64,000 nt of DNA, from the NCBI GenBank assembly GCA_033557465.1, contig CM066051.1, positions 101,037,026 through 101,101,025 of the forward strand. The letters are read 5' to 3'. This stretch comes from Ichthyophis bannanicus (taxonomy: Eukaryota; Chordata; Amphibia; Gymnophiona; Ichthyophiidae). Position 1 is the stretch's first letter, and each line of letters opens with the position of its first letter. Made by a program: the position numbers and the translations under genes. Positions 21,055 through 31,715 of this stretch are shown here, piece after piece. The notes beneath the pieces are model-generated. The model was not told the DNA's origin. It made no database searches and worked only from the letters and a program-made list of their open reading frames with translations.

Positions 21055-22913
21055 AACGAACGTCCACCCCAAAACCTGGGGCACATTCCACTCACCCTCA
21101 AAAGAGCAGATATCAGACATCATCTCCACAATCAACACAAGCACTGCTCCTACAGACCCTTGCCCAGTGTCATGGGTCAAAGCCACCAAAGCAAGCCTCA
21201 TACCAAACATTCATAAAATGGTACACAACTCACTCACTCAAGGACTCATGCCACAGCAATTAAAGCTTGCCTCAGTAAGACCAATCACAAAGAAAACTTC
21301 TCTCGACAAAAAGGACCCAGCAGCATACCGACCAATCTCCAGCATACCCTTCCTCGCAAAAATAATCGAAAAGACGGTTCAACTACAACTTCAGGAACAC
21401 ATTGACGAACACGGAACTCTCGACAACAACCAACACGGATTTCGTCCCAACCATGGAGTCGAAACTCTCCTGATCTACCTCTTCGACAGCATTATAAGAA
21501 TAATTGACGACATCAGGAATGGAATTATAATGATCTTCATCGACATCTCCTCAGCGTTCGACACAGTTGATCACAATATACTCCTGGAGAGACTGAAGAA
21601 CACTGGTATACATGGTACCACTCTAAAATGGTTCCACTCGTACCTAACAGAAAGACAGCTACAGGTCAAGGTGGGACAGGACACCTCCCGGCCCATAAAC
21701 GTCCAACAAGGAGTACCACAAGGATCCGCACTCTCAGCACTCCTTTTTAACATCTACATCCAACCAATATGCAACATTATGAAAGAGAACAACATCCAAT
21801 ACACAATATACGCAGACGATATAATGGTATACTCCCCGATATCAATCGAAAACCCGGACTTCTCTAAGATAGCAGACTGCCTTACCCAAATGGCGAAGTG
21901 GTGCCAAAACAACAATCTAGCTATAAACTACAACAAGACTGAAGCTTTAATCATCACTCGAAACCAAAGCTTCACACACCCACCAAACATAAAGATACAA
22001 AGCACCACGATACCGATAAGATCGGAGGTGAGATACCTTGGGGTTACTCTGGACAGTAAACTCAACCTCAAACCACACATAGACAAAACAATCCAAAAAG
22101 CATATTACAGGATGCGAATCATCAGGAGACTGAAACCACTCCTCGCTCCAGAACACTTCCGTACAGTCTGTCAAGCACTGATAACCCCAATACTGGACTT
22201 CTGCAATCCGATATACCTCGGACTACCAAAACAAGCTCTCAAACCACTACAGCTGGCACAAAACACTGCAGCTCGAATCATATCCGGAGCCGCAAGGCAG
22301 GAGCACATCACACCTACACTAAAGGACTTACACTGGCTCCCAATCATTGCTCGCATCAGATACAAGACTATCATAAACCTATTTAAGATAAAAGAACACA
22401 CATCAGCCAACAGCCTCCACCTGCTCATACAACCGGAAACCAGCGCACGTCCCAGAAGAAGTCAAACACGCAACCGAGTCAGCACCCCAAATGAGTACAA
22501 GCACACACGCAAGGACACAACAGACAGAGCTCTATCCATGGCTGCTCCAACAATATGGAACAATCTACCGGACGATCTAAGGGCAACTCCAGACCTCAAA
22601 GACTTCAGAAAACAACTGAAAACCATGCTGTTCATAGAGCACTATGGTCACATCACATAACCTAAGAGAATGGATAACAGCACTCCAATCCTCCCAAACA
22701 ACTGAATATATATAAAATATGATTCTAGCACCACTGTAAATAGCCCACCCTGTATATAGCTCAAACAAATCAAGCACCCAACACATTCCTCACACAACTA
22801 AGTTTTATCCTCACTGCATGTACAACACACACACTTTACCTGATTGCTTGCTGTGATACCACCTTGATTATTAAGATAAGGCGGTTTAGAAATACTATTA
22901 AATAAATAAATAA
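21055..22913 (+). mobile_element. L2-like LINE, 5'-truncated, with intact RT frame
   Basis: It begins inside ORF2 (about 21085, STINTSTAPTDPCPVSW in the open frame) and runs through the RT, a 3' UTR and a tail with TGATTATTAAGATAAGGCGG and repeated AAATA units ending at 22913. The same family is found nearly full length at 54640-58715. It is inserted in lineage B gag. The flanking text suggests a short duplication around ATCCA. Confidence 0.88.
21086..22660 (+). CDS. LINE ORF2 fragment: reverse transcriptase, uninterrupted
   Basis: The frame is open from the truncation to the stop at 22660; the upstream limit is not a real start codon. RT motifs in order: LASVRPITKKTSLDKKDPAA, YRPISSIPFLAKIIEK, NQHGFRPNHGVETLLI, MIFIDISSAFDTVDHNILLE (first catalytic Asp), GVPQGSALSALLFNIYIQPI, TIYADDIMVYSP (catalytic YADD, about 21807), and the C-terminal LGLPKQALKPLQLAQNTAAR. 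It ends in AAPTIWNNLPDDLR and FIEHYGHIT. The endonuclease domain is lost by truncation. The frame is remarkably clean compared with its neighbours, so the insertion is fairly young, but it cannot move alone. Confidence 0.88.
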   Translation, partial: FHSPSKEQISDIISTINTSTAPTDPCPVSWVKATKASLIPNIHKMVHNSLTQGLMPQQLKLASVRPITKKTSLDKKDPAAYRPISSIPFLAKIIEKTVQLQLQEHIDEHGTLDNNQHGFRPNHGVETLLIYLFDSIIRIIDDIRNGIIMIFIDISSAFDTVDHNILLERLKNTGIHGTTLKWFHSYLTERQLQVKVGQDTSRPINVQQGVPQGSALSALLFNIYIQPICNIMKENNIQYTIYADDIMVYSPISIENPDFSKIADCLTQMAKWCQNNNLAINYNKTEALIITRNQSFTHPPNIKIQSTTIPIRSEVRYLGVTLDSKLNLKPHIDKTIQKAYYRMRIIRRLKPLLAPEHFRTVCQALITPILDFCNPIYLGLPKQALKPLQLAQNTAARIISGAARQEHITPTLKDLHWLPIIARIRYKTIINLFKIKEHTSANSLHLLIQPETSARPRRSQTRNRVSTPNEYKHTRKDTTDRALSMAAPTIWNNLPDDLRATPDLKDFRKQLKTMLFIEHYGHIT

Positions 22914-24159
22914 ATCCACTGTTAGAAAATGGAGCCATTTGTCGGTCTGCTGAGGACCATGTATAAAATCATGCCAAGCGCCTGGCCATGCAAAGAGAGG
23001 CCTCTGGGGATTCCATTCTAGATATTGTAATTCCAGCAGAAAAGGAAAAGCTCTAGTCTGTTTCTTTATGCCTGCCAGAATAGGATCTTTATGGGATGTG
23101 TTTTGCACGGGCACCCTTCTGGGATTTGGAGACGGTCCACAATTTGTGAAATAAGTGCTGCCAGCTCTTCACTGTGAAAGTGATGTTATGGGAATCTTGT
23201 TGGCAAGCATCTTGGTCCCCCGAAGGCAACCATTATCCATCCTTGTGATTAGAAGCAGTATTACGGCTGTCATCCTCCAAAAGGTGATCCAAGTCAAGAT
23301 GTGGCGGGGAATCGCATTCCCCTACTTCCCAGGAGACTGCTTTAGCCACATACGTCACTGACCCAGACCCCTGGAAATCCCCTGCTGAAGGCCAAGAATT
23401 AATTTGGGGACCCTTGTGCTGCTGGAGGCTCACTCCATTCCTCTCAGATCCTCCTGAACAGGGCCATGAATCTGTCTGAATCCTGGACCATGGTTGCTTG
23501 GGTCGAGGGCTCTGCCCCTGAGTGCTGTGGCAGAAGCCTAGAGGGGAGAGTGCCTCTCCAGATGCCTTAGCCATGGTTGTGGTCATAGGCGAGGAGCCTT
23601 CCGATGCCGAGGGCACCTGTTATGCCAGCAAAGGCTCCCAGTACTGTCATGCAGCACAAATCCAGTCGACCAATTGCCAGGGTTTGCAACCACATGCCAT
23701 ACACAGAGACAGTAAGGTTGGCATAGTTCTGATGGAGGTGATTACCGTAAGCCGTGATAAGAGGAGTTGTGCTGGAGGGCTCTTTGGGTTTACCCCTGTG
23801 ATCTCTCAACACCATGCGGGTGGCTAGAATGTCACAGGCCGCAGAGATGGAAGGCGCAGGAATCGGCTCCCAAAATGGTGGCTGCATGCAGGGCTGCTAT
23901 CAAAATGGCGTTGCACACCTGAGGCATGACTACGCACTGCCTGAGAAGGTCGACAGAGGATGGGAACCAAAATCTGTCAGGGGGCTGAGAATGACAGCAG
24001 AGGCAGTAGTAACAGTGGCTGCGATGGACCAGACAATCCCCAGTAACGATCGTCTTGGAAGGGGGGAGAAGGGGAGTCACTCACTGCGATCCTGGATGCT
24101 ATCTGACAAGTAGACTGCCTTAGCCAATCTTGATCTTTTTGTCAGAGCAGTCATTCAAA

Positions 24160-27100
24160 AGGAGGAATTAAATTCTACCCCTTGCCATGAATGCCCCTTT
24201 TATTCGTTTCAAAAACAGTATAACAAATTTAAACCCACTTAGCTGCAAAATGAGCTTCTCCATGAGCTTGAAGATACCACAGAGTCTAAAATGAACGACG
24301 TGGCATGTTGCGGGTCAGAAATGCCATGACCCTGCTTCAGGTTGAACACCATACTGTAGTAGTAATAAAGCTTCAATGTCTAAAAAGCCAGGGCTGTTCA
24401 ACTTATAAATGAACCGGCATATGACATAAGGCGCTGACGAAGTGGCATCCTCTACACAGCAGGAAATCACAGTCAAGGAATGATGACGTTCGCTGCCCAG
24501 AAATAATGACACTTACTGCAGCCAATCAAACGGGGAAAACCCTATGAAAGAGGGAATCCCACATCCCTATTGGTTGAATTGGGTTTGACTCAAAACGGGC
24601 TAACCCGTAATGTCAAATGAATCAAATACTATGCCATTCCAAATAGGTGTTTAAGCCAGAAGGGGAAACTGTCCCCCAACTTAAAAATCCATTTTTGTTC
24701 CAACTTCTGCAATTTGAAAATGCAGTCACCACCCCTAGGATCCCACTGGATACTATCCAAAATTCGCCACCGAAGTTGATCAAAAGTATGTGTGTTTTTG
24801 CAAACAATGTTCTACTATAGGTGCTGTAAGGGTCTTCGTTCAAAGGCGGGGAGGCATGCTCACCTAGACGAACCTTTATGCACCATGTAGTGCGTCCAGC
24901 ATAATATAAGGAACAGGGGCATTGGATCAAATATACCACAAAGGTGGAATCACAGGTGATCTGCCATCTAGATTTATAAACAGCTGAAGTATGAACGTCT
25001 ATCCAGACTGGCCCTAATATAGCCGATGAGCAATAGCGGCATGAGCCGCGTTCAAAATGGCCCGGATCCAAATGTGAGGACAAAAGCTGATCCAGCGGGG
25101 ACATTGTCTTGACTACCAAGTCACGTAAATTAAGTCCTCTAGAGTAGGCAATCATCAAACGTTTGTCAGAGAAACAAGAATGTAAACCCAAAACTGGCCA
25201 TAATCGGTGCAATATTCTTATAACTTGAGATACCACCCACATATGGAAAAATACCTGTAATTTTATCATCAGGCGTCTGTACCCGTTGAGATGGTCGAGG
25301 AGGTATAAGTAGCCATTCTCTGAGAAAAACGGGCTTTTATAGGCCATTTTAATCAAAGAATAGGGGTAACCTCTAGATAGTAAATGGTACTGTAAATCCT
25401 CTGCATGCTGTTGAAACTCCTGTAGTGTTGAACAATTGTGACGAAGTCTCAAACTGTCCATACGGTAATCCCAGTTTAAGTGGAGTAGGATGATAACTTG
25501 AGAAGTTCAGCAATGTATTACGTTGCACCGGTTTACGATATAGGGTTGTACTTAAACCCTCAGAGGACAGCTGTATAGTAATATCTAAGAATTGACTTTG
25601 AACTTGCTATACTTGAGCCGTAAATTGGATATTAGGCATGTGGGTATTTAAAGATCCTATAAAAGTTTCCAAATCAGTTTCGGAGCCCATCCAGAGGAAG
25701 AAAATGTCGTCCAAAAAAGGCGCCAAAACGCCACATAACAAAATAGGGGTGCAGTGTAAACATATAACTCCTCAAACCGGGCCATATAAATGGTAGCGAT
25801 GGAAGGGGCCACTATGGCACCCATCGCTATCCCAAAAATCTGTAAAAAGTATCTCTGTTGGTACAGGAAATAGCTGTTGTTCAGCACCAGATCTAGGAGG
25901 TTAAGCAAAAAAATTTGAGGAATGCGTGAAGGGAGCTCCAATGGAAATTTGGTCAAACATGTCAATACTTCAGCCTGGTTAATATTTGTATACAGCGCCT
26001 GAACATCTAAAGTAACCATTTATTTATTTTTTATATACGCGCTATTGAAATCATAAATGTATACGAAGCAAATTCTGTGCAGGTGGATAATTGCACTAAA
26101 AAATTCCCTGTATCCTGAATGTATGAAGATACCTTGGCCACAGCAGTTTGTAAAATAAATATCACAATATTCAGACAATGGTTCCAGCAAAGAATCACGG
26201 CATGATACAATAGGTCGTCCTGGTGGGTTCACTAAGGATTTGTGAACCTTTGAAACACTGGGGTCTTAGGATTTTTATTGACCAAAAAACTAAATTCATG
26301 CTTCGTGATCCATCCCTTCTCAAGAGCCTCTGACATTAATTTGTCCACACGAATCAATAAGTCAGGTGTAGGGTCAGCATCAAGAGGCTGATAATGCTGA
26401 CGGTTTAGCAGATGAATATATTTTTCTCGTTGATATTGAGCAGAAGACAAAACCACCACTGCCTGGCCTTTATCTGCCCAACAAATAACCAGATCTGACT
26501 GTGATAGCTGTTTAATCGCTTCAAAATGTTGTTGGGTTAAATTTGAAAAAGGCCGAAAAGACGTATTCTCCATGATGCCAACTTCACGTAGAACCAATTC
26601 TTCATAGGTAGATAGTGTTGCATCCATGGCTTCCGGGGGAACCCATTTGGAGGGGTAAACAATCAACAATCCATCTGAAAGTCCTGTATCCTGCTGTAAA
26701 AAATAATGAATAATCTGCAGCTTCTGAATAAAAGCGATTAAGGGCCAATTGAATTTCAAACTTATCATATTTGGGAACCAGTACAAACGAGAGACCCAGT
26801 TCAAGAACCTGTGTTTGGAATGATGTCAATAATTATTATTGCCCTGATAAGTTAATGATGGCTGATTCTTGGTTCTGGACCTGGCGTCCGGACCCTCCCA
26901 AAATATCCTGCTGATATGAGCGATGGAATCTGCGACCCTGAAGTGAATTTCCGTGATCATTCATAGAATTAACTGGTCGTGAACGGTAAGCCCCTTGGCA
27001 TGTCGTTTCTACTGTTTCAGAGTTCGTCGAGTCGTCAGAGCTAACCGCAAAAGTGACATGTTTAGCAGCCGATTGTTCTGTCGGTGACATCCATTTATAA

Positions 27101-27190
27101 ACACAGTTGTTATCATAGTCTAATTTATCACGCTTAAACTTTTTTATCTTCTGGCCACAGACATGATCATGAAACGCGTCCAGTTTCACT
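24160..27190 (-). mobile_element. Penelope-like element with GIY-YIG endonuclease
   Basis: A minus-strand element with an N-terminal domain, RT and C-terminal GIY-YIG nuclease, the order typical of endonuclease-bearing Penelope-like elements. The 3' non-coding part (24160-24620) follows the last stop. Its upstream neighbour is the end of an RTE LINE (27310). No terminal repeat was detected by eye, although these elements often have pseudo-LTRs. Confidence 0.87.
24622..27189 (-). pseudogene. Penelope-like RT with GIY-YIG nuclease, few lesions
   Basis: Read 5' to 3' on the minus strand. N-terminal: KKFKRDKLDYDNNCVYKW (about 27120). LTQQHFEAIKQLSQSDLVIC and WADKGQAVVVLSS (26440-26530) are the conserved pre-RT block. 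NPPGRPIVSCRDSLLEPLSE (26170-26230) follows a frameshift, and VTLDVQALYTNINQAEVLTC (about 25960-26019) is RT motif A. FGIAMGAIVAPSIATIYMAR comes next. The catalytic LDDIFFLW is present near 25700, one frame away from the preceding block, because of a one-base change in an A/T run (25711-25718). Nuclease: VVYLIQCPCSLYYAGRTTWC (about 24870-24930) followed by VRLGEHAS. It would prime on exposed ends and reverse transcribe its own RNA. It is broken by about three frameshifts and two stops. Confidence 0.85.
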
Positions 27191-27654
27191 GTGTTTGAAA
27201 AGACTGAGTTTCCAAAATTTTTTACTTTAATTCAGCTGTTTGTGGTGGTAATTTTTCTTGCTCTTGAGTTGAGCATTCAACCAGAAGCGCAATCAAGTCA
27301 AAACTTGTTGATGAGTCTTCCACCATACTTCACACCTCTGTTGTCTTCATACAGTCCTGCTATCTGTTCTGCATATACATTAAACAGGTGGGGGGAAAGT
27401 ACACAGCTTTGTTTACACCTTTGCTGATTTTAAAACATTGTTTCTCCTTGTTCCATTTGAACTGTTGCTTCTTGATCAATGTAAAGGTTGTGCAAGAGAG
27501 CGATCAGGAGTTCTGGTATACCAATGCTACTTAATGTGGCCCAGAGTTTCTCATGGTTTACACAGTCAAAAGTCTTGCTGTAGTCAATAAAACACATATA
27601 GATATCCTTTTGGTATTCTTTAGTCTTTTCAAGGATCCATTTCACATATGTGAT

Positions 27655-27890
27655 GATTTATTTTATGTATTTGACATTATTTATACACTGCCTTTCAAGT
27701 TTATCTAGGCGGTTTACAATGAACTGAAGATTTTACAATGAACATGTTCTTCGGAACTATTTACAACAACAGTAACATTTCTAGACTGTAGCTAGTTAAC
27801 TGTGTAACTATTTACAAAGTAGCGGTAAGCTACAGGTTTGTGGTTTAATTCTACGTAGTTGGAATTTTGCTATAGAGGTCTATGAACAGG
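27655..27890 (-). mobile_element. LINE/SINE 3' tail inside RTE relic
   Basis: The plus strand reads TTTATTTTATGTATTTGACA, then ACACTGCCTTTCAAGTTTAT and GGCGGTTTACAATGAAC, the reversed 3' tail shared by the L2-like LINEs and SINEs of this window. No coding part is seen. It divides the RTE RT between the QAGFRKG block and the FIDYSKTFD block. Confidence 0.65.
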
Positions 27891-27980
27891 TAATATCTCT
27901 CGTTCCTTGCCCTTTCCTGAACCCTGCTTGCACTTCAGGTAGTTCTTGTTCCAGCTATAATTGTAGTCTCTGTTGAATAA

Positions 27981-28095
27981 CACAGGTATACTAAAAAAAA
28001 TTTTTTTTAAACTGCCTCTGTTTCGATTGATTTTTACGTTTTTTGGTGCGCTGAATCCAAATCTGGTAACCAATTTGCTCCATCACGTACAGAAT
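27981..28095 (+). repeat. Left terminal inverted repeat of the CACAGGTA transposon
   Basis: It starts CACAGGTATACTAAAAAAAA and contains TGCTCCATCACGTACAG near its inner edge. The partner at 30690-30802 is its diverged complement, with small length differences in the A/T run. Confidence 0.85.
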
Positions 28096-28185
28096 TTTTG
28101 CTACATTGGGTTAGCAGTTTGAGGTGAACGTTTCAGATTGAGTGCGATCGAGATAAAAGTTTCTTGGATGAATTCTTTATACTAA

Positions 28186-28461
28186 TTGTTTAGTAGTTAT
28201 TCAAATAAGAATAAAGAAAATTGTAACAAGGCAGCACATAAGAATAGAGTAATGTCAACAAAACACACTGTGATGGTAGCAAACTTGTCTGCACTTAAAA
28301 CAGCCACATACATGTGCACAAACATTGAGCATATAAGAGCGAGGTTAGACACAAAGCAAAGCAAAGAAATGTGCAAAAAATGTTGTACAGATATGTATGT
28401 AAGAATAGAAAATGCAAACCGCACCATTGCAATACATGAAGACAAACACCCGATGGTGTGA
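28186..28461 (+). CDS. Small plus-strand frame inside the transposon, doubtful
   Basis: A 91-codon frame lies between the left repeat and the transposase 3' end, on the opposite strand. It is Lys/Asn-rich with a CKKCCTDMY segment. I recognise no family. It lies in AT-rich sequence and may be chance; its interest is only that it is clean and inside the element. Confidence 0.2.
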   Translation: MFSSYSNKNKENCNKAAHKNRVMSTKHTVMVANLSALKTATYMCTNIEHIRARLDTKQSKEMCKKCCTDMYVRIENANRTIAIHEDKHPMV

Positions 28462-28581
28462 AAATAAAATTCTAATAAATGAGATCCGACACTGTGGTAA
28501 TAACTAGCAAATTTTTATTTCAAAGTTTAGTAAAAACACGATATTTGTCAACACAGTTTAGATTTTAAAGTCATTCTTGGG

Positions 28582-30302
28582 TCAATCAATCTCCTGGTGG
28601 GCCCGTTTCTTCTTCCCCCGAATGCTTCTCTTGGTGCGCTGCTTGGTGTATTTTTCATCTGGGGTTTCCCGCAGCAGCAACCAGCAGAAATCATAGTGGT
28701 GTTCCATCTTCCTTGGTACCTTCTCTCTGCATCCTTGATGTCCTGGTGAAACCTTTCACCTTGTTCTTCACTGTACGCCCCCAAGTTTTCAGGAAAGTAG
28801 TTCACATGGGAGTGCAAGAAATGGACTTTCAGGCTCATGTTACAGCCTTGTTCTTTGAAGGCATTGAGCATCCTGGCAACAATATCCTTATAGTTCTCAT
28901 CCCGCCTGTTCCCCAAGAATTTGAGAACAACATCCTTGAAGGAATCCCAGGCTTCTTTTTCCTTCTCAGACATCGTTTCAGCGAATGCTCCATCTGAAAT
29001 GAGTTTCCTTATATCAGGGCCAACAAACACTCCTTCCTTTAGCTTTGCTTCAGAAAGTCGGGGGAACTTTGAGCAAAGGTACCGAAAGCACTCACCATCT
29101 TTTGGAAGGGACTTGATGAATTGCTTAATGAGACCCAACTTAATGTGGAGAGGTGGTAATAGAATTTTATCACGAGGTGCCAAGCTCTCATGAAGAACAT
29201 TTTTCTCACCGGGTCTCAAATACTCCCGAATTGGCCAGTCTTTTTTCCCCCAGTGTAGGTCGCGGGCCCGGCTATCCCACAAGCAAAGGAAGCAGGGATA
29301 TTTGGTGAAACCGGAGTGCTGCCCTAATAGCATGGATAGAATTTTAAAGTCTCCACAAATCATCCACTTATGCTCATCATAACGAATCTTCTGAAGAATC
29401 AGGGCCAAATTCTCGTATTTTTCTTGGAGAATAACAGAGTGAGCAATAGGAACTGAAGCAAATGTGTTGCCATTATGAAGAAGAACACCTTTTATGCTGT
29501 CTTTTGACGAATCAATGAACAGCCGCCATTCAGCAGGATCATACTTGAGTTTAAACTTTTCCATCACTCCGTATATATCGTTGCAAAATACCAAATCTTC
29601 CTCTTTGCTGAAATACTTCAAAAATTGTGTCTCGCGGTTGCGGTACCAATAAAAAGTTGTTCCTGGTGACAATAGATTTTTCTGTTTAAGCCGAGAACCT
29701 AGCAGTTGGGCAGCATCTTTTGGGAGTCCTAAATCCCGGACTAAATCATTCAATTCAGCTTGAGAGAAAAGTTCAGGTTTCGGATCTGGTTCAGTTTCAA
29801 ACTCTGAAGTACTGGACTCATCGGGAAAAGCCATCTGATGAGTCTCATCATGATCAGAACCGTCCACACAAATATGATCCAAAGATTTTGGTGGTTCAGG
29901 CACAGGTACTTCGTTGCTATGAGGCATAGGCCTAATTGCTGAGGGAAGGTTGGGGTAACTTATTACGTTCTTATTTTTTAAGTTGTATCCCTTCACAATG
30001 CAAGAGCAAAAATAGCAGTCACTGCTGTGGTCTCTTTGTTCACGCCACATCATAGGTATTCCGAAACGTAATGCTTGTTTTTTACCTTTCATCCATAAGC
30101 GTAGATCTTCCTCACATGTCTTGCACACTTTGTGAGGAGCCCACGGTTTGTCTTGATCGCCTAACTTCAAACCGAAATAGGCGAAATATACTTTTTAAAT
30201 AAATGCAGAAATGTTCCTCTGCTGCTTTTTCACAGTATATTCCCCACAAATAAAACAAAAACTGTCCGGAGAGTTGACGCAACCTCTGGCTCTGTGAGCC
30301 AT
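28582..30302 (-). pseudogene. Transposase-like protein of the CACAGGTA transposon (one stop, one frameshift)
   Basis: The ATG at 30302 opens a frame of about 584 codons. Coordinates run to the stop at 28582-28584 in the corrected frame. An in-frame TAA at about 30195 and a one-base frameshift near 28690 are the only lesions I see. The N-terminus has Cys pairs (CFICGEY, CKTC, CYFC) that may bind zinc. The core has, by residue, D264 in EWRLFIDSSK, D318 in MICGDFK, C337/C340 in CFLCLWDSR, a His cluster at 494-499 (HFLHSH) and Glu at 512-516 (SEEQGERFHQD). This order matches the RNase H-fold D-D-E with inserted CxxC and HxxxH of RAG1/Transib/CMC transposases. I recognise the protein as a widespread multicopy family but not its formal name. 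Function is inferred. Confidence 0.75.
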
Positions 30303-30689
30303 CACAAATACACAGCACTGCAAACTACAACTGTAGTGAACCACTTCGGAATAAAGCTGGATTACGACTGAGCAAACAAAAGGTAATAATGAACTTGCAA
30401 GAAACTGAAATTTGACAGGAACGTTCATGTCGCAACCACCGTGTTTGAGCGAACGAGGCGAGGCGAACAGGAAAGAACATGCGCCAGCGCGAGTACTGGA
30501 TTTAGCCCCCCGCCTCCCAATTGTCCTGTTAATGTATAAAATGAATACAAAACACTCTAAAATATCATGAGGGAGTGTTTCTAGTTAGTTAACCATTACA
30601 ACCTCTATTTTGGGCCAAGAAAATAAACTGCAGTCGGCTAAAAAGAAATTATGTGAACATTCCTTATATGGGTAAGAAATCTAATTTTG
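30303..30689 (-). promoter_or_regulatory. Likely 5' leader/promoter of the transposase gene
   Basis: This stretch between the right repeat and the ATG is non-coding and has a CpG-rich patch (about 30430-30510, with GCGAACGAGGCGAGGCGAAC) unlike the AT-rich rest of the element. No TATA box is placed with confidence. Confidence 0.35.
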
Positions 30690-30802
30690 CAAGAAAACGT
30701 GACGTGATGGAACATTTTGGCTATTTTTCCTGGATTCAGCACCCCAAAATCTATAGGAATCAGTTGCAAAACTGGAGGCAGTTTTTTGGTAGTGTACCTG
30801 TG
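30690..30802 (-). repeat. Right terminal inverted repeat of the CACAGGTA transposon
   Basis: The minus strand reads CACAGGTACACTACCAAAAA, then ACTGCCTCCAGTTTTGCAAC, GGGGTGCTGAATCCAGG and TGTTCCATCACGTCACG. It aligns end to end with 27981-28095. The 176-codon frame previously readable through this region is RTE sequence only outside the transposon (from 30806). Confidence 0.85.
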
Positions 30803-31715
30803 TAATCTTCAGTAGAATCTTGCTGGAATGTGGGATCAGAGGGATTGTGCGATAATTTCGACAGTCAGTTGGATCACCTTTCTTTAGTATTGTTATAAAT
30901 GCAGATCTTTTCCAGTCAGTTGGCCATGATGTCTTCCAAATTTCCTGGCAGTCTCTTGTAAGTATAATAGCTGCATCAGATTGCTGTAATACTTCATTGG
31001 GAATGCCATCAATGTCTGGAGCTTTATTCTTTGATAAGGCTTTCAATGCTACTTCAACTTCTTTCATCATCAGTGGTTCCAGATCATAAGGTACAGGTTG
31101 AGACGGCTGTTGTTCCACTTGATCTTTATCATATAAAAACTCTGTATATTCTTTCCATGTTTTCTTGATCTCAGCGTCATTCAACATGGATCCTTGAGCA
31201 TCTTGTAACATTCCAATTCAAGGCCGGACGTTTTTCTTTAACTCTCATAGTTTTAGGAAAGCCAATCTTGTTCCTCTAATAGTTTCTGCATCTATTTCCT
31301 TGCATATGTCATTGTAGTACTTTTCCCTGTCTTGTGCTGCACGTTGGAAATCTGAGTTCTGCGATTGCCTCTCTCCCCTCTGGCTTTAGCTTCTCTGAAT
31401 TTCTGGGCAATTTTCAGAGTTTCTTCAGTCATCCATTTTTGCCGTTTTTGCTTTTTCACCTTTTGTAAAGACTTCTCACTTTCTTCCAACATAACCTTCT
31501 TGATGTCATCCTATAACTCTGCTGGAGCTCTGTCATTTGTATCTAAAGCAGCAAATTGATTTTGCAGGCAGTCTTTAAATTCCGGAGGTATATTCTTAAG
31601 GTCCTATGTTGCTATATTCATGAGTGGCTTGCTCTTTTTCAACTTTAGCTTGAGTTTGCATACTAGTAGTTGGTGATGTGTACCACAGTCAGCTGCAGTT
31701 TTTGTCTCTGTTGAT

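Larger units (their letters stand above)
20526..24080 (-). pseudogene. DIRS lineage B gag (copy 1), split by the LINE
   Basis: The C-terminal piece (20526-20976) has KHTTIPVEGRGALHDQNHHK, KVEGLLKKAFSASSLTLQTS, FLADALYDLLCLVACSITTA, then LSWLQHWSADAASKAQVTKL and LLFGKDLERLVKDLGEVK. The part beyond the LINE (22914-23130) has ILAGIKKQTRAFPFLLELQY. Further N-terminal sequence lies at 23233-23616 and 23700-24080. These blocks match 50940-51600 of the other lineage B copy, with the same order and spacing. Confidence 0.75.
18996..24113 (-). mobile_element. DIRS lineage B, copy 1 (minus strand), split by an L2-like LINE
   Basis: On the minus strand: gag from about 24080 to 20530, RT from 20380 to about 19480, and a remnant of RNase H to about 19000. 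The L2-like LINE at about 21055-22913 splits gag between WLHFLTVD and ALVTTVTKHTTIPVEG. The recombinase is missing because the copy is truncated at 18996 against copy 3 of lineage A. Confidence 0.82.
27981..30802 (-). mobile_element. DNA transposon with CACAGGTA termini and TAA duplication, RAG1/CMC-like transposase
   Basis: It is 2822 bp long. The left end CACAGGTATACTA matches the complement of the right end (CACAGGTACACTA), and the similarity extends about 110 bp inwards (shared GTGCTGAATCC-like and CTCCATCACGT segments). TAA flanks both ends (27978-27980, 30803-30805). Removing the element and one TAA joins RTE codons for KILLKI to IQQRLQ in frame. It holds one large gene on the minus strand. 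Termini starting CAC with a 3-bp duplication fit the CACTA/Mirage/Chapaev group. A closer family name needs a database comparison. Confidence 0.88.

Noticed and set aside
30681..30805. C-terminal end of the 176-codon minus-strand frame as part of the RTE protein
   Set aside because: Downstream of codons for KILLKI the frame enters the transposon inverted repeat; only the part from 30806 is RTE.
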